A stretch of 33,210 bases of DNA from Verrucomicrobiota bacterium (GTDB lineage Bacteria; Verrucomicrobiota; Kiritimatiellia; RFP12; UBA1067). Where the stretch lies: contig JAEEZC010000293.1 in assembly GCA_016288465.1 (NCBI GenBank), forward strand, positions 1 through 33,210, read 5' to 3'. Made by a program: the position numbers and the translations under genes. The notes beneath the pieces were generated by a model. That model ran no database searches. It had not been told where the DNA came from and saw only the letters and a list, made by a program, of their open reading frames with translations. Below, in pieces: positions 1-8,173 of the stretch (the stretch's first letter is position 1; every line of letters starts with the position of its first letter).

Positions 1-7
1 CCTGCCT

Positions 8-113
8 GTGTACGGAGGAGTTTTGACGTCACTTCAGTGGTGAAGTGACGTCAATATACCATTGAAGTGACGTCACTTCTATGGTGTAATGACGTCAAAA
101 CTCCCCCGTACAC
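8..113. repeat. Large imperfect inverted repeat enclosing TGACGTCA palindromes
   Basis: Positions 8-31 and 90-113 are inverted copies over 24 nt with one mismatch; both outer tips read GTGTACGG or its complement. Nested inside are a perfect 13-bp inverted repeat (24-36 with 41-53, 4-nt loop 37-40) and a perfect 16-bp palindrome (64-79) flanked by further pairing between 55-62 and 81-88. The whole block can therefore fold or extrude as a compound cruciform. It could be a protein-binding array, a transposon-related end, or a structured regulatory element. No transposase is visible in the window, and I cannot assign a function. Confidence 0.8.
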
Positions 114-173
114 GCCTAGCAAACGCCGCGTACACCATTAGTAAACACTACGTGCACAGGCTGAAAACGCGCA
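20..173. repeat. 22-bp periodic repeat array
   Basis: TGACGTCA occurs at 24-31, 46-53, 68-75 and 90-97, each exactly 22 bp from the next. After a shift of phase the period continues as GTACAC at 108, GTACAC at 130 and GTGCAC at 152, each followed 12-13 nt later by AAAC. The sequence between the conserved blocks varies. Twenty-two is not a multiple of three, so this is not a repeat within a protein; it is close to two helical turns, which would place bound proteins on the same face of DNA. Degenerate traces may continue to about 283. Operator array, iteron-like element or decayed tandem repeat are all possible. Confidence 0.75.
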
Positions 174-455
174 AAACACAACTGGAAAGGGAGAAAACGC
201 CTCAATACCCAGCGTGAGGACTGTCCGTTTGAGCTTACAATTCGCGCAGGCGGTTTCCGTGCCGCCAAAGGCGTTTCAGTGTGTTCCGTGGTAGATGTCT
301 CCACACTCAGAGTTGGAGATTCCCCAATTTTTGGGGCATGAAAAACGTCGCACCCCTGTAATTTAGGATTATCGGTTGCCGTTGGGGGAACTTGCTGGCC
401 GCCTAGGGCGAGCCGAGAGCTTTTCCAAGAGCCCGGCAGAGCACTTCGCGAGAGC
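174..455. other. Stretch without a convincing gene
   Basis: No ORF here looks coding. The only ORF of note, 62 codons on the minus strand at 116-304, runs through the repeat array and shows no domain. A short hairpin (322-327 with 331-336, CCCCAA/TTGGGG) lacks a T tract on either strand. No promoter or RNA gene was recognised. Confidence 0.5.
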
Positions 456-538
456 GAGGACTTCCGACTTATGAGATCAGACTTATGTTTTTCCGCCGCG
501 CCGTCCGGAAGTCCGAAGTCGGGAGTCTGAAGTCCTCT
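456..538. repeat. Imperfect inverted repeat built from GAAGTC/GACTTC units
   Basis: GAGGACTTC at 456-464 pairs with GAAGTCCTC at 529-537 (9 bp), and 461-470 pairs with 516-525 with one mismatch. Within the arms, short direct repeats of GAAGTC (and GACTTATG at 467-474 and 480-487) recur. It lies about 80 nt downstream of the last gene of the 6473-615 operon. It may act as an mRNA 3' hairpin, but there is no clean stem plus U-tract, so terminator function is uncertain. Confidence 0.5.
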
Positions 539-614
539 CTCAATACACTTCTTCTGCTCTTCGCTGGCGAAGGCCGATGTCCTTCCTTCTCGTTCCCCTT
601 CTGTTGCTCAGGCG

Positions 615-1577
615 CTAAACGGAACTGGCGAAGTATGCGGACATGTCTGGCGGAACCGCTGCCTCAAGCTCCAGCTGGCCGCCTGACACGGGGTGCCGAA
701 GCGAAAGCCGCCATGCATGAAGCATCTGCCGCGCGGGAACGGGATCAAGCCTCTTGTCGAGCGCGCTACGTCCGTAAGTCCTGTCCCCGATGACCGGACA
801 GCCGATGGACGCCATGTGCACCCTTATCTGGTGCGTCCGGCCAGTCTCTATGCGGCACTCCATGAGAGAGATCGGAAGGTCCTGTCGCAGGGGCAGAGCT
901 GAGCCGTCCTGCCGCGGAAGCCCCTGCAGCACGCGCCAGTTGGTGATGGCGAGCTTGCCGCGGCGCACGTCTGCGCCAGACGTGCGAAGCTGGGCCGGGG
1001 CGTCGAGTATCGCCATCCGCTTTCTGTCGACGGGATGGCGGCCGATCATGTTCTCCAGTCGTCCGGAACATGCGCTCGGACGGCCATGACAGACGGCAAG
1101 ATAGGTCTTTACGATGTCACGGTGCGACGAAAACGCGCGGACAAGCCCGTCCATCGCGGCCTGTGACTTGGCGACGACGATGAGGCCGGAAGTGTCCTGG
1201 TCGAGCCTATGGACGATGCCGGGACGCGCGACGCCGCCGATTCCGGAGAGGTTGGGGCAGTGGTGAAGAAGAGCGTTGACGAGCGTGCCGGAATGGTGGC
1301 CGGGCGCAGGATGGACGACGAGACCCGGCGGCTTGTCCACGACGACGAGGTCGTCGTCCTCGAACACGACGGAGAGCGGAATGTCCTCGGGCTCAGGCAC
1401 AGCGGGGACAGGCGGCGGCAGCTCGACGACTATTTCGTCGTCGTCGGAGACCTTCATGCCGGCCTTCCCCGCTACCGCGCCGTTGACGGTGACGTAGCCT
1501 GCCTTGACCAGCCCTTCTATCCGCGACCTGGAGAAGTCGGGGTAGAGGTCAAGAAGCGCCTTGTCCAGTCTTTGCAT
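615..1577 (-). CDS. rluD: RluA-family pseudouridine synthase (RluD-like)
   Basis: Converts uridine to pseudouridine in rRNA; RluD-type members modify helix 69 of 23S rRNA. The 320-aa protein has an N-terminal S4 RNA-binding domain (about residues 2-48) followed by the RluA catalytic domain with the signature HRLDQDTSG, in which D126 is the expected catalytic aspartate, and the later RTHQIRVH motif. The length is normal for RluD. The start overlaps the 3' end of the upstream gene by 29 nt and has no clear ribosome binding site, so it probably depends on translational coupling. It is the last gene of the operon headed by der. RluC/RluD specificity cannot be told from sequence alone. Confidence 0.9.
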   Translation of the reverse strand: MQRLDKALLDLYPDFSRSRIEGLVKAGYVTVNGAVAGKAGMKVSDDDEIVVELPPPVPAVPEPEDIPLSVVFEDDDLVVVDKPPGLVVHPAPGHHSGTLVNALLHHCPNLSGIGGVARPGIVHRLDQDTSGLIVVAKSQAAMDGLVRAFSSHRDIVKTYLAVCHGRPSACSGRLENMIGRHPVDRKRMAILDAPAQLRTSGADVRRGKLAITNWRVLQGLPRQDGSALPLRQDLPISLMECRIETGRTHQIRVHMASIGCPVIGDRTYGRSALDKRLDPVPARQMLHAWRLSLRHPVSGGQLELEAAVPPDMSAYFASSV

Positions 1578-2295
1578 CGCGGTCGCGTTTGTGGGTTCTC
1601 ATGTAGATGATGCCCGCCTGCCGCATTATCTCCAGCAGCAGCGCTCGGCTCTGGGGCTGTGCGCGTCGCAGGCCTTCGGCGGCCCAGTAGATTGCGGAAA
1701 GCTGCGGATCTGTCCAGTCGTCGAAGCCAGTGTCCTTCTCTATCACGAGCATCTTGTGCGGCTCCATGCGAAGCTCCTCCCATGCGCCGCGAGCCTTGAC
1801 GTCCTCGACGATCTTTCGCCACATGGCGCGGTAGGTCTCGGACGCCGCGTCGATGTCCGCGCCGATCTTGAGCTCGAAGAGCCAGGCAAGTTCGCGGCAG
1901 AGGTCGGGGTCGCCGGGATTCAGGACGAGCCCCTCGTCCCTGAGCAGGCGCAGGCCGGCAAGCACCCAGCGCCAGCGGTCCTCGTGCGTCGGCATCATGA
2001 CCGAGATGTTGTACGCGAGGTTCCACGCGGCGTAGCTCCAGACCTCCTGCGTATGAGGCTCCATGGCCGCAAGCGCGCTGGCGAGCTGAGCGAGCTCCAC
2101 GTAGCGCCCCTCCTCCTGCAGACGGTCGGCGCGGAACCATATGACCTCGGCTGCGATGGAGCGCAGTCCGCCGAGCGCGGCGAACGCGCCTTCGGCCATG
2201 GCCGGAGCGGATGCGTCGCGCGCGCGCCTCAGCCATGTCTGGCTGGCGGCGGAGACCGAGAGAAGCAGAACAACTGCAATGAGCGTCTTTTTCAT
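1549..2295 (-). CDS. Secreted TPR-like protein of unknown function
   Basis: The 248-aa product begins with a typical signal peptide (MKK, then a hydrophobic stretch to about residue 18). The mature part is tryptophan-rich and alpha-helical in character, with helix-turn-helix spacing resembling tetratricopeptide repeats (for example RLQEEGRYVELAQLASALAA followed by PHTQEVW). I recall similar W-rich proteins in PVC bacteria, but I do not know a function. The start is the ATG at 2295, which overlaps the stop of the upstream antiporter (ATGA). The long upstream extension of this frame lies inside the antiporter gene and is rejected. A role in envelope assembly is only a guess. Confidence 0.75.
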   Translation of the reverse strand: MKKTLIAVVLLLSVSAASQTWLRRARDASAPAMAEGAFAALGGLRSIAAEVIWFRADRLQEEGRYVELAQLASALAAMEPHTQEVWSYAAWNLAYNISVMMPTHEDRWRWVLAGLRLLRDEGLVLNPGDPDLCRELAWLFELKIGADIDAASETYRAMWRKIVEDVKARGAWEELRMEPHKMLVIEKDTGFDDWTDPQLSAIYWAAEGLRRAQPQSRALLLEIMRQAGIIYMRTHKRDRDAKTGQGAS

Positions 2296-4316
2296 GATGT
2301 TATGCCAAGAAGGTCCTTCAAAGCCGCAATTTGGCGCGGTTCGCCCAGCGCGACGAGCGTGTCCCCGACACGGAAATCGACATCCGGCCCGATGTTGCGG
2401 ATGACAGCGCCCTTCCTTTCCACCGCGACGACAGACGCGCCTGTCTTTGCGCGGATGTTGAGGGAGACGACGTTGGAGCCGATGGCCACCGAGCCCATCG
2501 ACAGGCTCAGCTTGTGGAGCGTTCCCTCCGGAAGGGAAAGCGTCATCATCTTGGCGAGCTTCTCTCTGCGTTCGTCGGCGGTCATCGCCTCGTTGAAACG
2601 CGCGACGGCCTGCCTGCCGGCGTTCGAGAAGAAGCGCCAGCCGAACGCGCCGACCCCGAAGAGAACGACAATCATCGCACACCGCACCCACACGTCTGCC
2701 GACTGCAGGTTGATGTTGAGCATCAAGACCTCGGCAAAGAGGAGGACAATCAGCGCGACCGTGACGATCAGCGAGATTCCGTTGCGGACGGAATCCGCCC
2801 ACTTTGCGTCCTCACGGCCGACGAGCATCCGCGCGACCGCGTCGCCGGCGGTCTTCGCGAGCTTCGCGGCAAGCGGCGCGGTGGATATCGCGAAAAGGTT
2901 CGCCAGGAACAGGAAGAAGGACGAGTCGTGCCGCTCGAAGAATCCGCTGAACCGCGTGTAGTCGTAGAGCGAGAGAAGTCCGCACGCTGTGAACACCGCG
3001 AAGAGGAGCGCGCAGACGACGCCGAGGGCGAGCAGCGCACGGTCGAGCGTCCTCCGCTCGCCCGAGGCCGCGGAGACCGTCTTCAGCTTGGCGACGAGGC
3101 CCCTGTAGTCCTCGATCCATGCGGCGACCTTCGCAGGAACGTGCGACTCGGCCCATTCGCCGACGGGCTCCGACCAGCGTATCATGAACGGGTTCAGCAG
3201 CGTGGTCGCGAGCGAGACCGCGACGACGATCTGGAACATCGAGCTGTGGCTGTCGCCCGTGCAGGCGACGTACAGCAGGGCGACCATGAACGCGAACTCT
3301 CCGATCTGGGCGAGGCTCATGCCGATCTGGACGGCGGTCTTGACGCTCTCGCCGGCGAGCAGGGCCCCTGCCGCGCAGTTGGCGAACTTGCCGACCATGA
3401 CGAGCGCCGAGAGGAACGCTATCGCCCCTGCATGCGAGAGGCATGCCGCGGGATCGACAAGAAGCCCGATGGATACGAAGAAGACGGCGGCGAACATCGA
3501 CCTGAGAGGCGCCGAAAGAGCCGCGATGCGCAGGCGCACGTCCGACGACGCTCCGAGGACGCCCACGAGGAACGCGCCTAGCGCCAGCGAGAACTGGAAG
3601 CGGTAGGCGACGTATGACACGAGAAAGCAGCATCCAAGCACGGACAGAAGAAGAGACTCGTCGTCGCCGCGCTTAGCGACCGAGGCGAGCAGCCTCGGCA
3701 CCAGCACGAAGCCGAAGACGATCACCGACAGGAAGAACACGAGAAGCCCGCCGATGGACGTGGCGGCGGCGGAGAAGCTGAGCCCGTCGCCCGCGGCAAA
3801 GCCGGTGACGAGCGCGATCACGCCGACCGTTATCACGTCCTCGCAGACGGACGAGCCGAGCGTGAGGCGCGCGAACGGCCTGCCGCGCCAGTGCATCTCG
3901 TCCACCACCTTTGCCAGCATCGTCGTCGCCGAGTCGCATATCGCCGCGCCGAGGAAGAGCGACTGGACGGGGCTCCATCCGAACACCCTGGTGCCGACGG
4001 TGTAGCCAAGCCAGGTCATGACGACGGTGTCCAGCGCCGCGACCGGGATTGTGACGGACTTCATCTTGTGCATGTCCCTGGCCGAGAACTCAAGGCCCAT
4101 CGAGAACATGAGAAAGACGACGCCGAGCTGGCCGACGGTGTTGACGGACTGCGCGTCGGCAAGCAGGCTGCCGCCCCAAGTATGCTCGCCGAGGAAGACT
4201 CCGGCGAGTATGTAGCCGAGAACCTTGGGCCACTTCAGACGCGCAAAGACGACCGCCACGACTCCGGCGGCCGCCATGAGCATCGCAAGGTCCTGGAAGA
4301 ATGCACCTTCGCTCAT
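2292..4316 (-). CDS. CPA2-family cation/proton antiporter with C-terminal RCK_C domain
   Basis: The 674-aa membrane protein has an N-terminal Na+/H+-exchanger fold of about a dozen hydrophobic segments (for example KVLGYILAGVFLGEHTWGG near the start), a middle section with a second group of membrane helices, and a C-terminal cytoplasmic TrkA-C (RCK_C) domain over roughly the last 75 residues. This is the architecture of Kef/CPA2 potassium or sodium antiporters gated through the cytoplasmic domain. There is no RCK_N/Rossmann NAD domain, so ligand control probably differs from KefB/KefC. The start was set at ATG 4316 because the extension to 4487 runs into the rlmB gene. The ion specificity is unknown. 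Confidence 0.88.
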   Translation of the reverse strand: MSEGAFFQDLAMLMAAAGVVAVVFARLKWPKVLGYILAGVFLGEHTWGGSLLADAQSVNTVGQLGVVFLMFSMGLEFSARDMHKMKSVTIPVAALDTVVMTWLGYTVGTRVFGWSPVQSLFLGAAICDSATTMLAKVVDEMHWRGRPFARLTLGSSVCEDVITVGVIALVTGFAAGDGLSFSAAATSIGGLLVFFLSVIVFGFVLVPRLLASVAKRGDDESLLLSVLGCCFLVSYVAYRFQFSLALGAFLVGVLGASSDVRLRIAALSAPLRSMFAAVFFVSIGLLVDPAACLSHAGAIAFLSALVMVGKFANCAAGALLAGESVKTAVQIGMSLAQIGEFAFMVALLYVACTGDSHSSMFQIVVAVSLATTLLNPFMIRWSEPVGEWAESHVPAKVAAWIEDYRGLVAKLKTVSAASGERRTLDRALLALGVVCALLFAVFTACGLLSLYDYTRFSGFFERHDSSFFLFLANLFAISTAPLAAKLAKTAGDAVARMLVGREDAKWADSVRNGISLIVTVALIVLLFAEVLMLNINLQSADVWVRCAMIVVLFGVGAFGWRFFSNAGRQAVARFNEAMTADERREKLAKMMTLSLPEGTLHKLSLSMGSVAIGSNVVSLNIRAKTGASVVAVERKGAVIRNIGPDVDFRVGDTLVALGEPRQIAALKDLLGITS

Positions 4317-4332
4317 TCCGCGCCCTGGCCGC

Positions 4333-5127
4333 TCATCCGCGCTGGCGGAGCACCTCGTACATCGCCACGGCTGATGCGACGCCCGCATTGAGCGACTCGA
4401 ACCCGCCCGGCATGGGAATCTCGGCAATGAAGTCGCACGTCTCGCGGACGAGTCGCGAGAGACCCTCGCCCTCGGCGCCGACGACAAGGCACACGCGACC
4501 GGAGAAGTCGATGTCAGTATACGTCTTCGCGCCCTCGCACTTGTCGAGGCCCGTCAGCCAGAATCCGGCCTTCTTGAGATCTTCAAGCGCGCGGACCACG
4601 TTGACGACGCGGGCGGCCCTGAGATGCTCGGAGCCGCCTGCCGAAGCGCGGACCGCGGCAGGCGTTATGCCGCACGCGCGGTCCTCCGGCATGACGACGC
4701 CAGTCGCCCCGACCGCGCAGGCGGTGCGGAGTATCGAGCCCACGTTCTGCGGGTCCTCAAGATGGTCCAGCACGGCGACGAGCGCGTTTTCGTCCGCCTC
4801 GGACGCGCGAAGGATGTCCTGGAAGCCGACATAGGGATATCCGGTGGTCTTGAGCGCAACGCCCTGATGATGGCCGAAGCGGACGAGCCTGTCGAGGTGA
4901 TCGCGGTCCATCGTCCGCACGACGAGCCGCCTGGCATGCGCCTCGTCGCGTATCCGGCGAAGCTGGTCGTCCTCGTCCGACGAGGCCGGCGGAAGCACTA
5001 TCTCGCTGGCGGTGCGCCTTCCCGCGGCAAGCGCCTCCTCAACCGGATTCCTTCCGTATATCCACTCGCCGCCCGTCACCATCTCGCGCGGGCCGCGGTG
5101 CCTGTGTCCGTTGCGGTCTGAGCTCAC
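4333..5127 (-). CDS. rlmB: TrmH/SpoU-family 23S rRNA 2'-O-methyltransferase (RlmB-like)
   Basis: This SPOUT-fold enzyme transfers a methyl group from SAM to a ribose 2'-OH; RlmB acts on a G in 23S rRNA. The 264-aa protein has an N-terminal RNA-substrate-binding domain (from about residue 20, GEWIYGRNPVEEAL) and the three SpoU motifs: DHLEDPQNVGSILRTA, VVGAEGEGLSRLV and PMPGGFESLNAGVASAVAMYE. The start is a GTG at 5127 that overlaps the der stop as GTGA; an ATG 15 codons later is the alternative. Another TrmH target is possible, but the domain layout fits RlmB best. Confidence 0.88.
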   Translation of the reverse strand: MSSDRNGHRHRGPREMVTGGEWIYGRNPVEEALAAGRRTASEIVLPPASSDEDDQLRRIRDEAHARRLVVRTMDRDHLDRLVRFGHHQGVALKTTGYPYVGFQDILRASEADENALVAVLDHLEDPQNVGSILRTACAVGATGVVMPEDRACGITPAAVRASAGGSEHLRAARVVNVVRALEDLKKAGFWLTGLDKCEGAKTYTDIDFSGRVCLVVGAEGEGLSRLVRETCDFIAEIPMPGGFESLNAGVASAVAMYEVLRQRG

Positions 5128-6473
5128 TTCGAAGAGTCCTTTCTCTGCCGCGCCTTCAGGAACATCCGGAGCGGCGCGCCCTCGAGGCCGAACCGCGCGC
5201 GGAGACTGCGTTCGACATATGCGAGGTAGGCCGGCGTCGCGAGCTTCGGGTCGTTCACGAACAGGCGGATCGTCTGCGGATTGCCCGAAACCTGGAGCGC
5301 GTAGAAAATCTTGAGCCGCTTGCCGCGGCGCATCGGAGCGAGAGTCTTCTTCGCGGCGGTCTCGATCGTGCGGTTGAGAATGCCGGTGGGCAGCTTCTCG
5401 GAGGCGCTCGCCGCCGCCCTGTCGATCGCCTCGACGGTCTTGCGGATGTTGTAGCCCGACTTGTTCGAGCAGAACACGATCGGCGCGAAGGCGAGGAACG
5501 GCATCATCTGGCGGACGGCGTCAGCCGCCTTGCGCTCGTCAGTCAGGCCGTCGGCCAATGCAAGGTCCCACTTGTTCATCATGACGACGCACGCCTTGTT
5601 CGCGTCGAGTATCTTGCCGGCGATTCGCTTGTCCTGCATCGTCGGGCCCATGACCGGGTCGAGAAGAAGAACGACCACGTCCGCCTCCTCGATCGCCTGC
5701 TCCGAGCGGAAAAGGGAGAAGTTGTCGACGCTTGTCTTGGACATTCGCGTGTGCGGCTTCATGCCTGCCGTGTCGACGAGCATGTAGTGGCGTGCGTCCG
5801 GGCCCGAGCCGATGGTGAACGGAACCTCCACCGCGTCGCGCGTAGTGCCGGCGATCTCTGAGACGATTACCCTAGGCGCGTTGAGCAGCCGGTTGACGTA
5901 AGAGCTTTTGCCGGTGTTCGGGCGCCCTACTATCGCCACTCGCAGAGGCCGCGCGTTCTCTCCGCCGCTCGGCGCGGGAGGCAGCTTGGCCACCACCGCG
6001 TCGACAAGGGCCTGCACGCCCCTTCCATGCTCGGCCGACGTCGCGAAGACCGGCAGGCCGAAGCGCTCGAACTCGGCGGCGCGCCAGTCGTCGCCGTCGG
6101 TGTCGCACTTGTTGGCCGCGATCATGCACGGAACGCCGGAGCTGCGGACGCGGTCTATGACCTCCGCGTCAAGCGGCGTTATCCCGTCCCGCGCGTCCAC
6201 GACGATCACGCAGACGGCGGAATCCTCGACGGCAAGCGCCGCCTGGCCGCGCGTCTCGTCGTCAAGCGGATCCTTCGTGACCCGCTTGTCGAAGGCTATG
6301 CCGCCCGTGTCGACGAGCATGACCTTGCGACCGGAGATCTCAACCTCGCGAGTCACGCGGTCGCGCGTCACACCAGGCTGGTCAAAGACTATTGCGACGC
6401 GCTTCTTCGCGATGCGATTGAAAAGCGCGCTCTTGCCCGTATTCGGACGGCCTACTAAGGAAACAACGTTCAT
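5124..6473 (-). CDS. der: Ribosome assembly GTPase Der (EngA)
   Basis: Der is an essential double-GTPase for 50S subunit maturation. The 449-aa protein has two G domains, each with the P-loop GRPNTGKS (first at residues 8-15, second near 180), the switch-II motifs DTGG and DTAG, NKCD and NKWD for guanine recognition, and a C-terminal KH-like domain (about 355-445) that ends in a short basic tail. The first G domain has DTGG rather than the more usual DTPG. It is the first gene of a five-gene operon, and its ATG lies only about two nucleotides after the predicted transcription start. Confidence 0.97.
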   Translation of the reverse strand: MNVVSLVGRPNTGKSALFNRIAKKRVAIVFDQPGVTRDRVTREVEISGRKVMLVDTGGIAFDKRVTKDPLDDETRGQAALAVEDSAVCVIVVDARDGITPLDAEVIDRVRSSGVPCMIAANKCDTDGDDWRAAEFERFGLPVFATSAEHGRGVQALVDAVVAKLPPAPSGGENARPLRVAIVGRPNTGKSSYVNRLLNAPRVIVSEIAGTTRDAVEVPFTIGSGPDARHYMLVDTAGMKPHTRMSKTSVDNFSLFRSEQAIEEADVVVLLLDPVMGPTMQDKRIAGKILDANKACVVMMNKWDLALADGLTDERKAADAVRQMMPFLAFAPIVFCSNKSGYNIRKTVEAIDRAAASASEKLPTGILNRTIETAAKKTLAPMRRGKRLKIFYALQVSGNPQTIRLFVNDPKLATPAYLAYVERSLRARFGLEGAPLRMFLKARQRKDSSK

Positions 6474-6474
6474 T

Positions 6475-6490
6475 TTGGTGTATTATACCA
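6475..6490 (-). promoter_or_regulatory. Extended -10 promoter of the der operon
   Basis: On the minus strand the sequence ATTTTTGGTATAAT is followed after 8 nt by the der ATG. TATAAT occupies 6487-6482 and is preceded by TGG, a good extended -10 element. No -35 box is visible at the usual spacing. A start site 7 nt past the -10 would be near 6475, leaving a leader of about two nucleotides. Confidence 0.7.
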
Positions 6491-6627
6491 AAAATCGCCC
6501 GCTACTGGCGCGGCACCGCCCGAGCCGCGACTTCGCGGGCAGTCGACCAGAAACGCGTCGGAATCGACCGAAAGGCCGAGACTGCCATATCTGCAACTTG
6601 CGGGTGCGCAGTGCAACGACCGCGTCA

Positions 6628-6671
6628 GCTGTCGGAAACGACAGCGCCACCGTCGGACGACAGGTGGCGCT
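6628..6671 (-). terminator. Double hairpin downstream of the GH123 gene
   Basis: Two adjoining stems lie 30-70 nt past the glycosidase stop: a 9-bp stem (6643-6651 with 6663-6671, AGCGCCACC) and a 7-bp stem (6628-6634 with 6639-6645) closing a GAAA/TTTC tetraloop. They share bases at 6643-6645, and CGACA occurs both at 6639-6643 and 6658-6662, so alternative pairings exist. There is no strong U-tract, so this may be an RNA-stabilising 3' structure or an imperfect terminator. The rest of the 6474-6700 interval holds only the der promoter. Confidence 0.5.
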
Positions 6672-6700
6672 ACCGCAGCTTCAACGGACCTGATGCCGCG

Positions 6701-8173
6701 TCAGCGGTTGACGAGCTTGAGCGTGTCGGCCTTGAGCTTCGCGAAGTCCACCTTGTTGGACACTGCCGCGTTGAAGTCATAACGAGCGGCAAGGGCTGCG
6801 ATCTCGTCGGCGAAAAGCCCCTGCTCGCGCAGGATGCGGAGCTTTTCAGCGGCGACTATTCCGTTGCGGATCTCAAGGAAGCGGTAGGACGGAGCCGCGC
6901 CAGGATACGCAAGGTAGGTGTCTCCTGCGATCCAGCCGCGGAACGAGCTGTCCTTGACGGGATCCTCAGGCCAGCTGTTCCAGGCCCAGCGGAGGAATCC
7001 GTCAAGCCCGACCATCGCAGGGAACGCACCCGTCCAGAAGTTTTCTTCCGGAGCGGACGAAAGGAAGTTGTTGGGGTACTTGGGCGCGCAGCAGACATAG
7101 TATGTCGTGATGAAGCCCTTGTCCTTACGGGCTGGGATCTCGTCGAGGAAGTCCTTTGTCAGGTAGGTTAGGAACTGAGAATAGCTGTCGATTGCGATTC
7201 CCTTGAACTCGCTGGGCTTCTTGTTGCCGGCCATCGAGATCTTCATGCCGGGGGCGCGCGACTGTATGAAGTCCGCAATGATCTTCACGTCCTTGGGGTC
7301 GCGTTCGTCCATCGAGATGTACGTGTCGTCAAACCAGCCCTTCTGCTTGAGGTGAGCCGCGAAATCGGCAAGGAAGTCGCCCCAGAAGTCCTCGAACTCC
7401 CTGCTTCCGGGCGGCGCGCTGACGCGCTCGCTGCTTCCGTCGGCGCCGGTCCAGGCGACCATGTTGCCCCACGGACACATCGTGTAGCAGGAGATGTGCG
7501 GACCCAGACCGCAGCTTCGGCCGAAATCCACATACTCGTCGAACAGCGAATAGTCGAACTTCCACGAGCCGTCCGCATTCTTCACGCGGCCGACCATGGA
7601 ACCGTATGCGTCGCGGCACTGATGGTTCCAGGGGCTGTCGAGCAGCGTCACCGTCAGCGTCTTCTGTCCTGCGGACGCAAGGAGTTCCCACAACGGGCGC
7701 ATAGCCGCATAGTGTTCGTCGGAAAACGGCTTCACACCTGCGATGCGCGCGACGGCCCACGGATGCTGCCAGAGGTCAAGGTAGTACTTCCACTCCCGCG
7801 CAGGCGGCATTTCACGGTCGACGACGCGAATGTCCATCAATCCCCATTTGTACACGCCTGGCTTCGCGTCTCGCGGGACCGATATCTCTGCGACGCAGGG
7901 CGCGCCCTCGACATCCCACTCGACGCGGTCGTAGCACTCCGAAAGCTGAAGCCCGTGCGGAGTCGTCCTGTACTTGACCGGATGCAGAACGCCACGGCGA
8001 ACGGAAAGTCCCTCGGGCGCCTCGCCGAGCTCGGTGTAGTCCGGCACAAGCGTTGCCAGCGTCTCGCCGCGCCAGACGGACACTTCGCAGCTGTCAGCAT
8101 GGACGAGAAATGGCGCAGCCATGAGGGCCAGCGCTGTCAGTTCTTTTCTCAACATGGTCACTCTAGTTTTCAT
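6701..8173 (-). CDS. GH123-like secreted glycosidase (DUF4091-type)
   Basis: GH123 enzymes are N-acetyl-beta-galactosaminidases acting on glycolipids and glycosaminoglycan-like glycans, using an adjacent Asp-Glu pair and substrate-assisted catalysis. This 490-aa protein has a signal peptide (about residues 1-26), a beta-rich N-terminal region, and a TIM-barrel-like region with YISMDERDPKD, where D289-E290 match the expected catalytic pair. The tryptophan-rich GFLRWAWNSWPEDP segment near residue 420 is also typical. The start ATG at 8173 has a strong AGGAGG site 8 nt upstream and overlaps the dsbD-like gene by 11 nt. Its place in an operon of cytoplasmic metabolism is odd. The exact substrate is not determined. 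Confidence 0.78.
   Translation of the reverse strand: MKTRVTMLRKELTALALMAAPFLVHADSCEVSVWRGETLATLVPDYTELGEAPEGLSVRRGVLHPVKYRTTPHGLQLSECYDRVEWDVEGAPCVAEISVPRDAKPGVYKWGLMDIRVVDREMPPAREWKYYLDLWQHPWAVARIAGVKPFSDEHYAAMRPLWELLASAGQKTLTVTLLDSPWNHQCRDAYGSMVGRVKNADGSWKFDYSLFDEYVDFGRSCGLGPHISCYTMCPWGNMVAWTGADGSSERVSAPPGSREFEDFWGDFLADFAAHLKQKGWFDDTYISMDERDPKDVKIIADFIQSRAPGMKISMAGNKKPSEFKGIAIDSYSQFLTYLTKDFLDEIPARKDKGFITTYYVCCAPKYPNNFLSSAPEENFWTGAFPAMVGLDGFLRWAWNSWPEDPVKDSSFRGWIAGDTYLAYPGAAPSYRFLEIRNGIVAAEKLRILREQGLFADEIAALAARYDFNAAVSNKVDFAKLKADTLKLVNR

Noticed and set aside
20-173. CRISPR array
   Set aside because: The 22-bp period is repeat plus fill in total; no 28-37 bp repeats with unique 30+ bp spacers and no cas genes.
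116-304. 62-codon minus-strand ORF in the repeat region
   Set aside because: It runs through the 22-bp array, has no ribosome site or domain, and is best explained as chance.
322-336. Intrinsic terminator CCCCAA-TTT-TTGGGG
   Set aside because: The stem is only 6 bp and there is no T tract following it on either strand.
1561-3581. Long plus-strand ORFs opposite the antiporter and TPR-like genes
   Set aside because: They are antisense shadows: the minus strand has clear protein families, and the plus translations are Arg/Ala/Glu-rich without domains, as expected in GC-rich DNA.
6491-6600. tRNA or small RNA gene in the der upstream region
   Set aside because: GCCCGC/GCGGGC pairing exists but no cloverleaf, T-loop or anticodon arm can be drawn.
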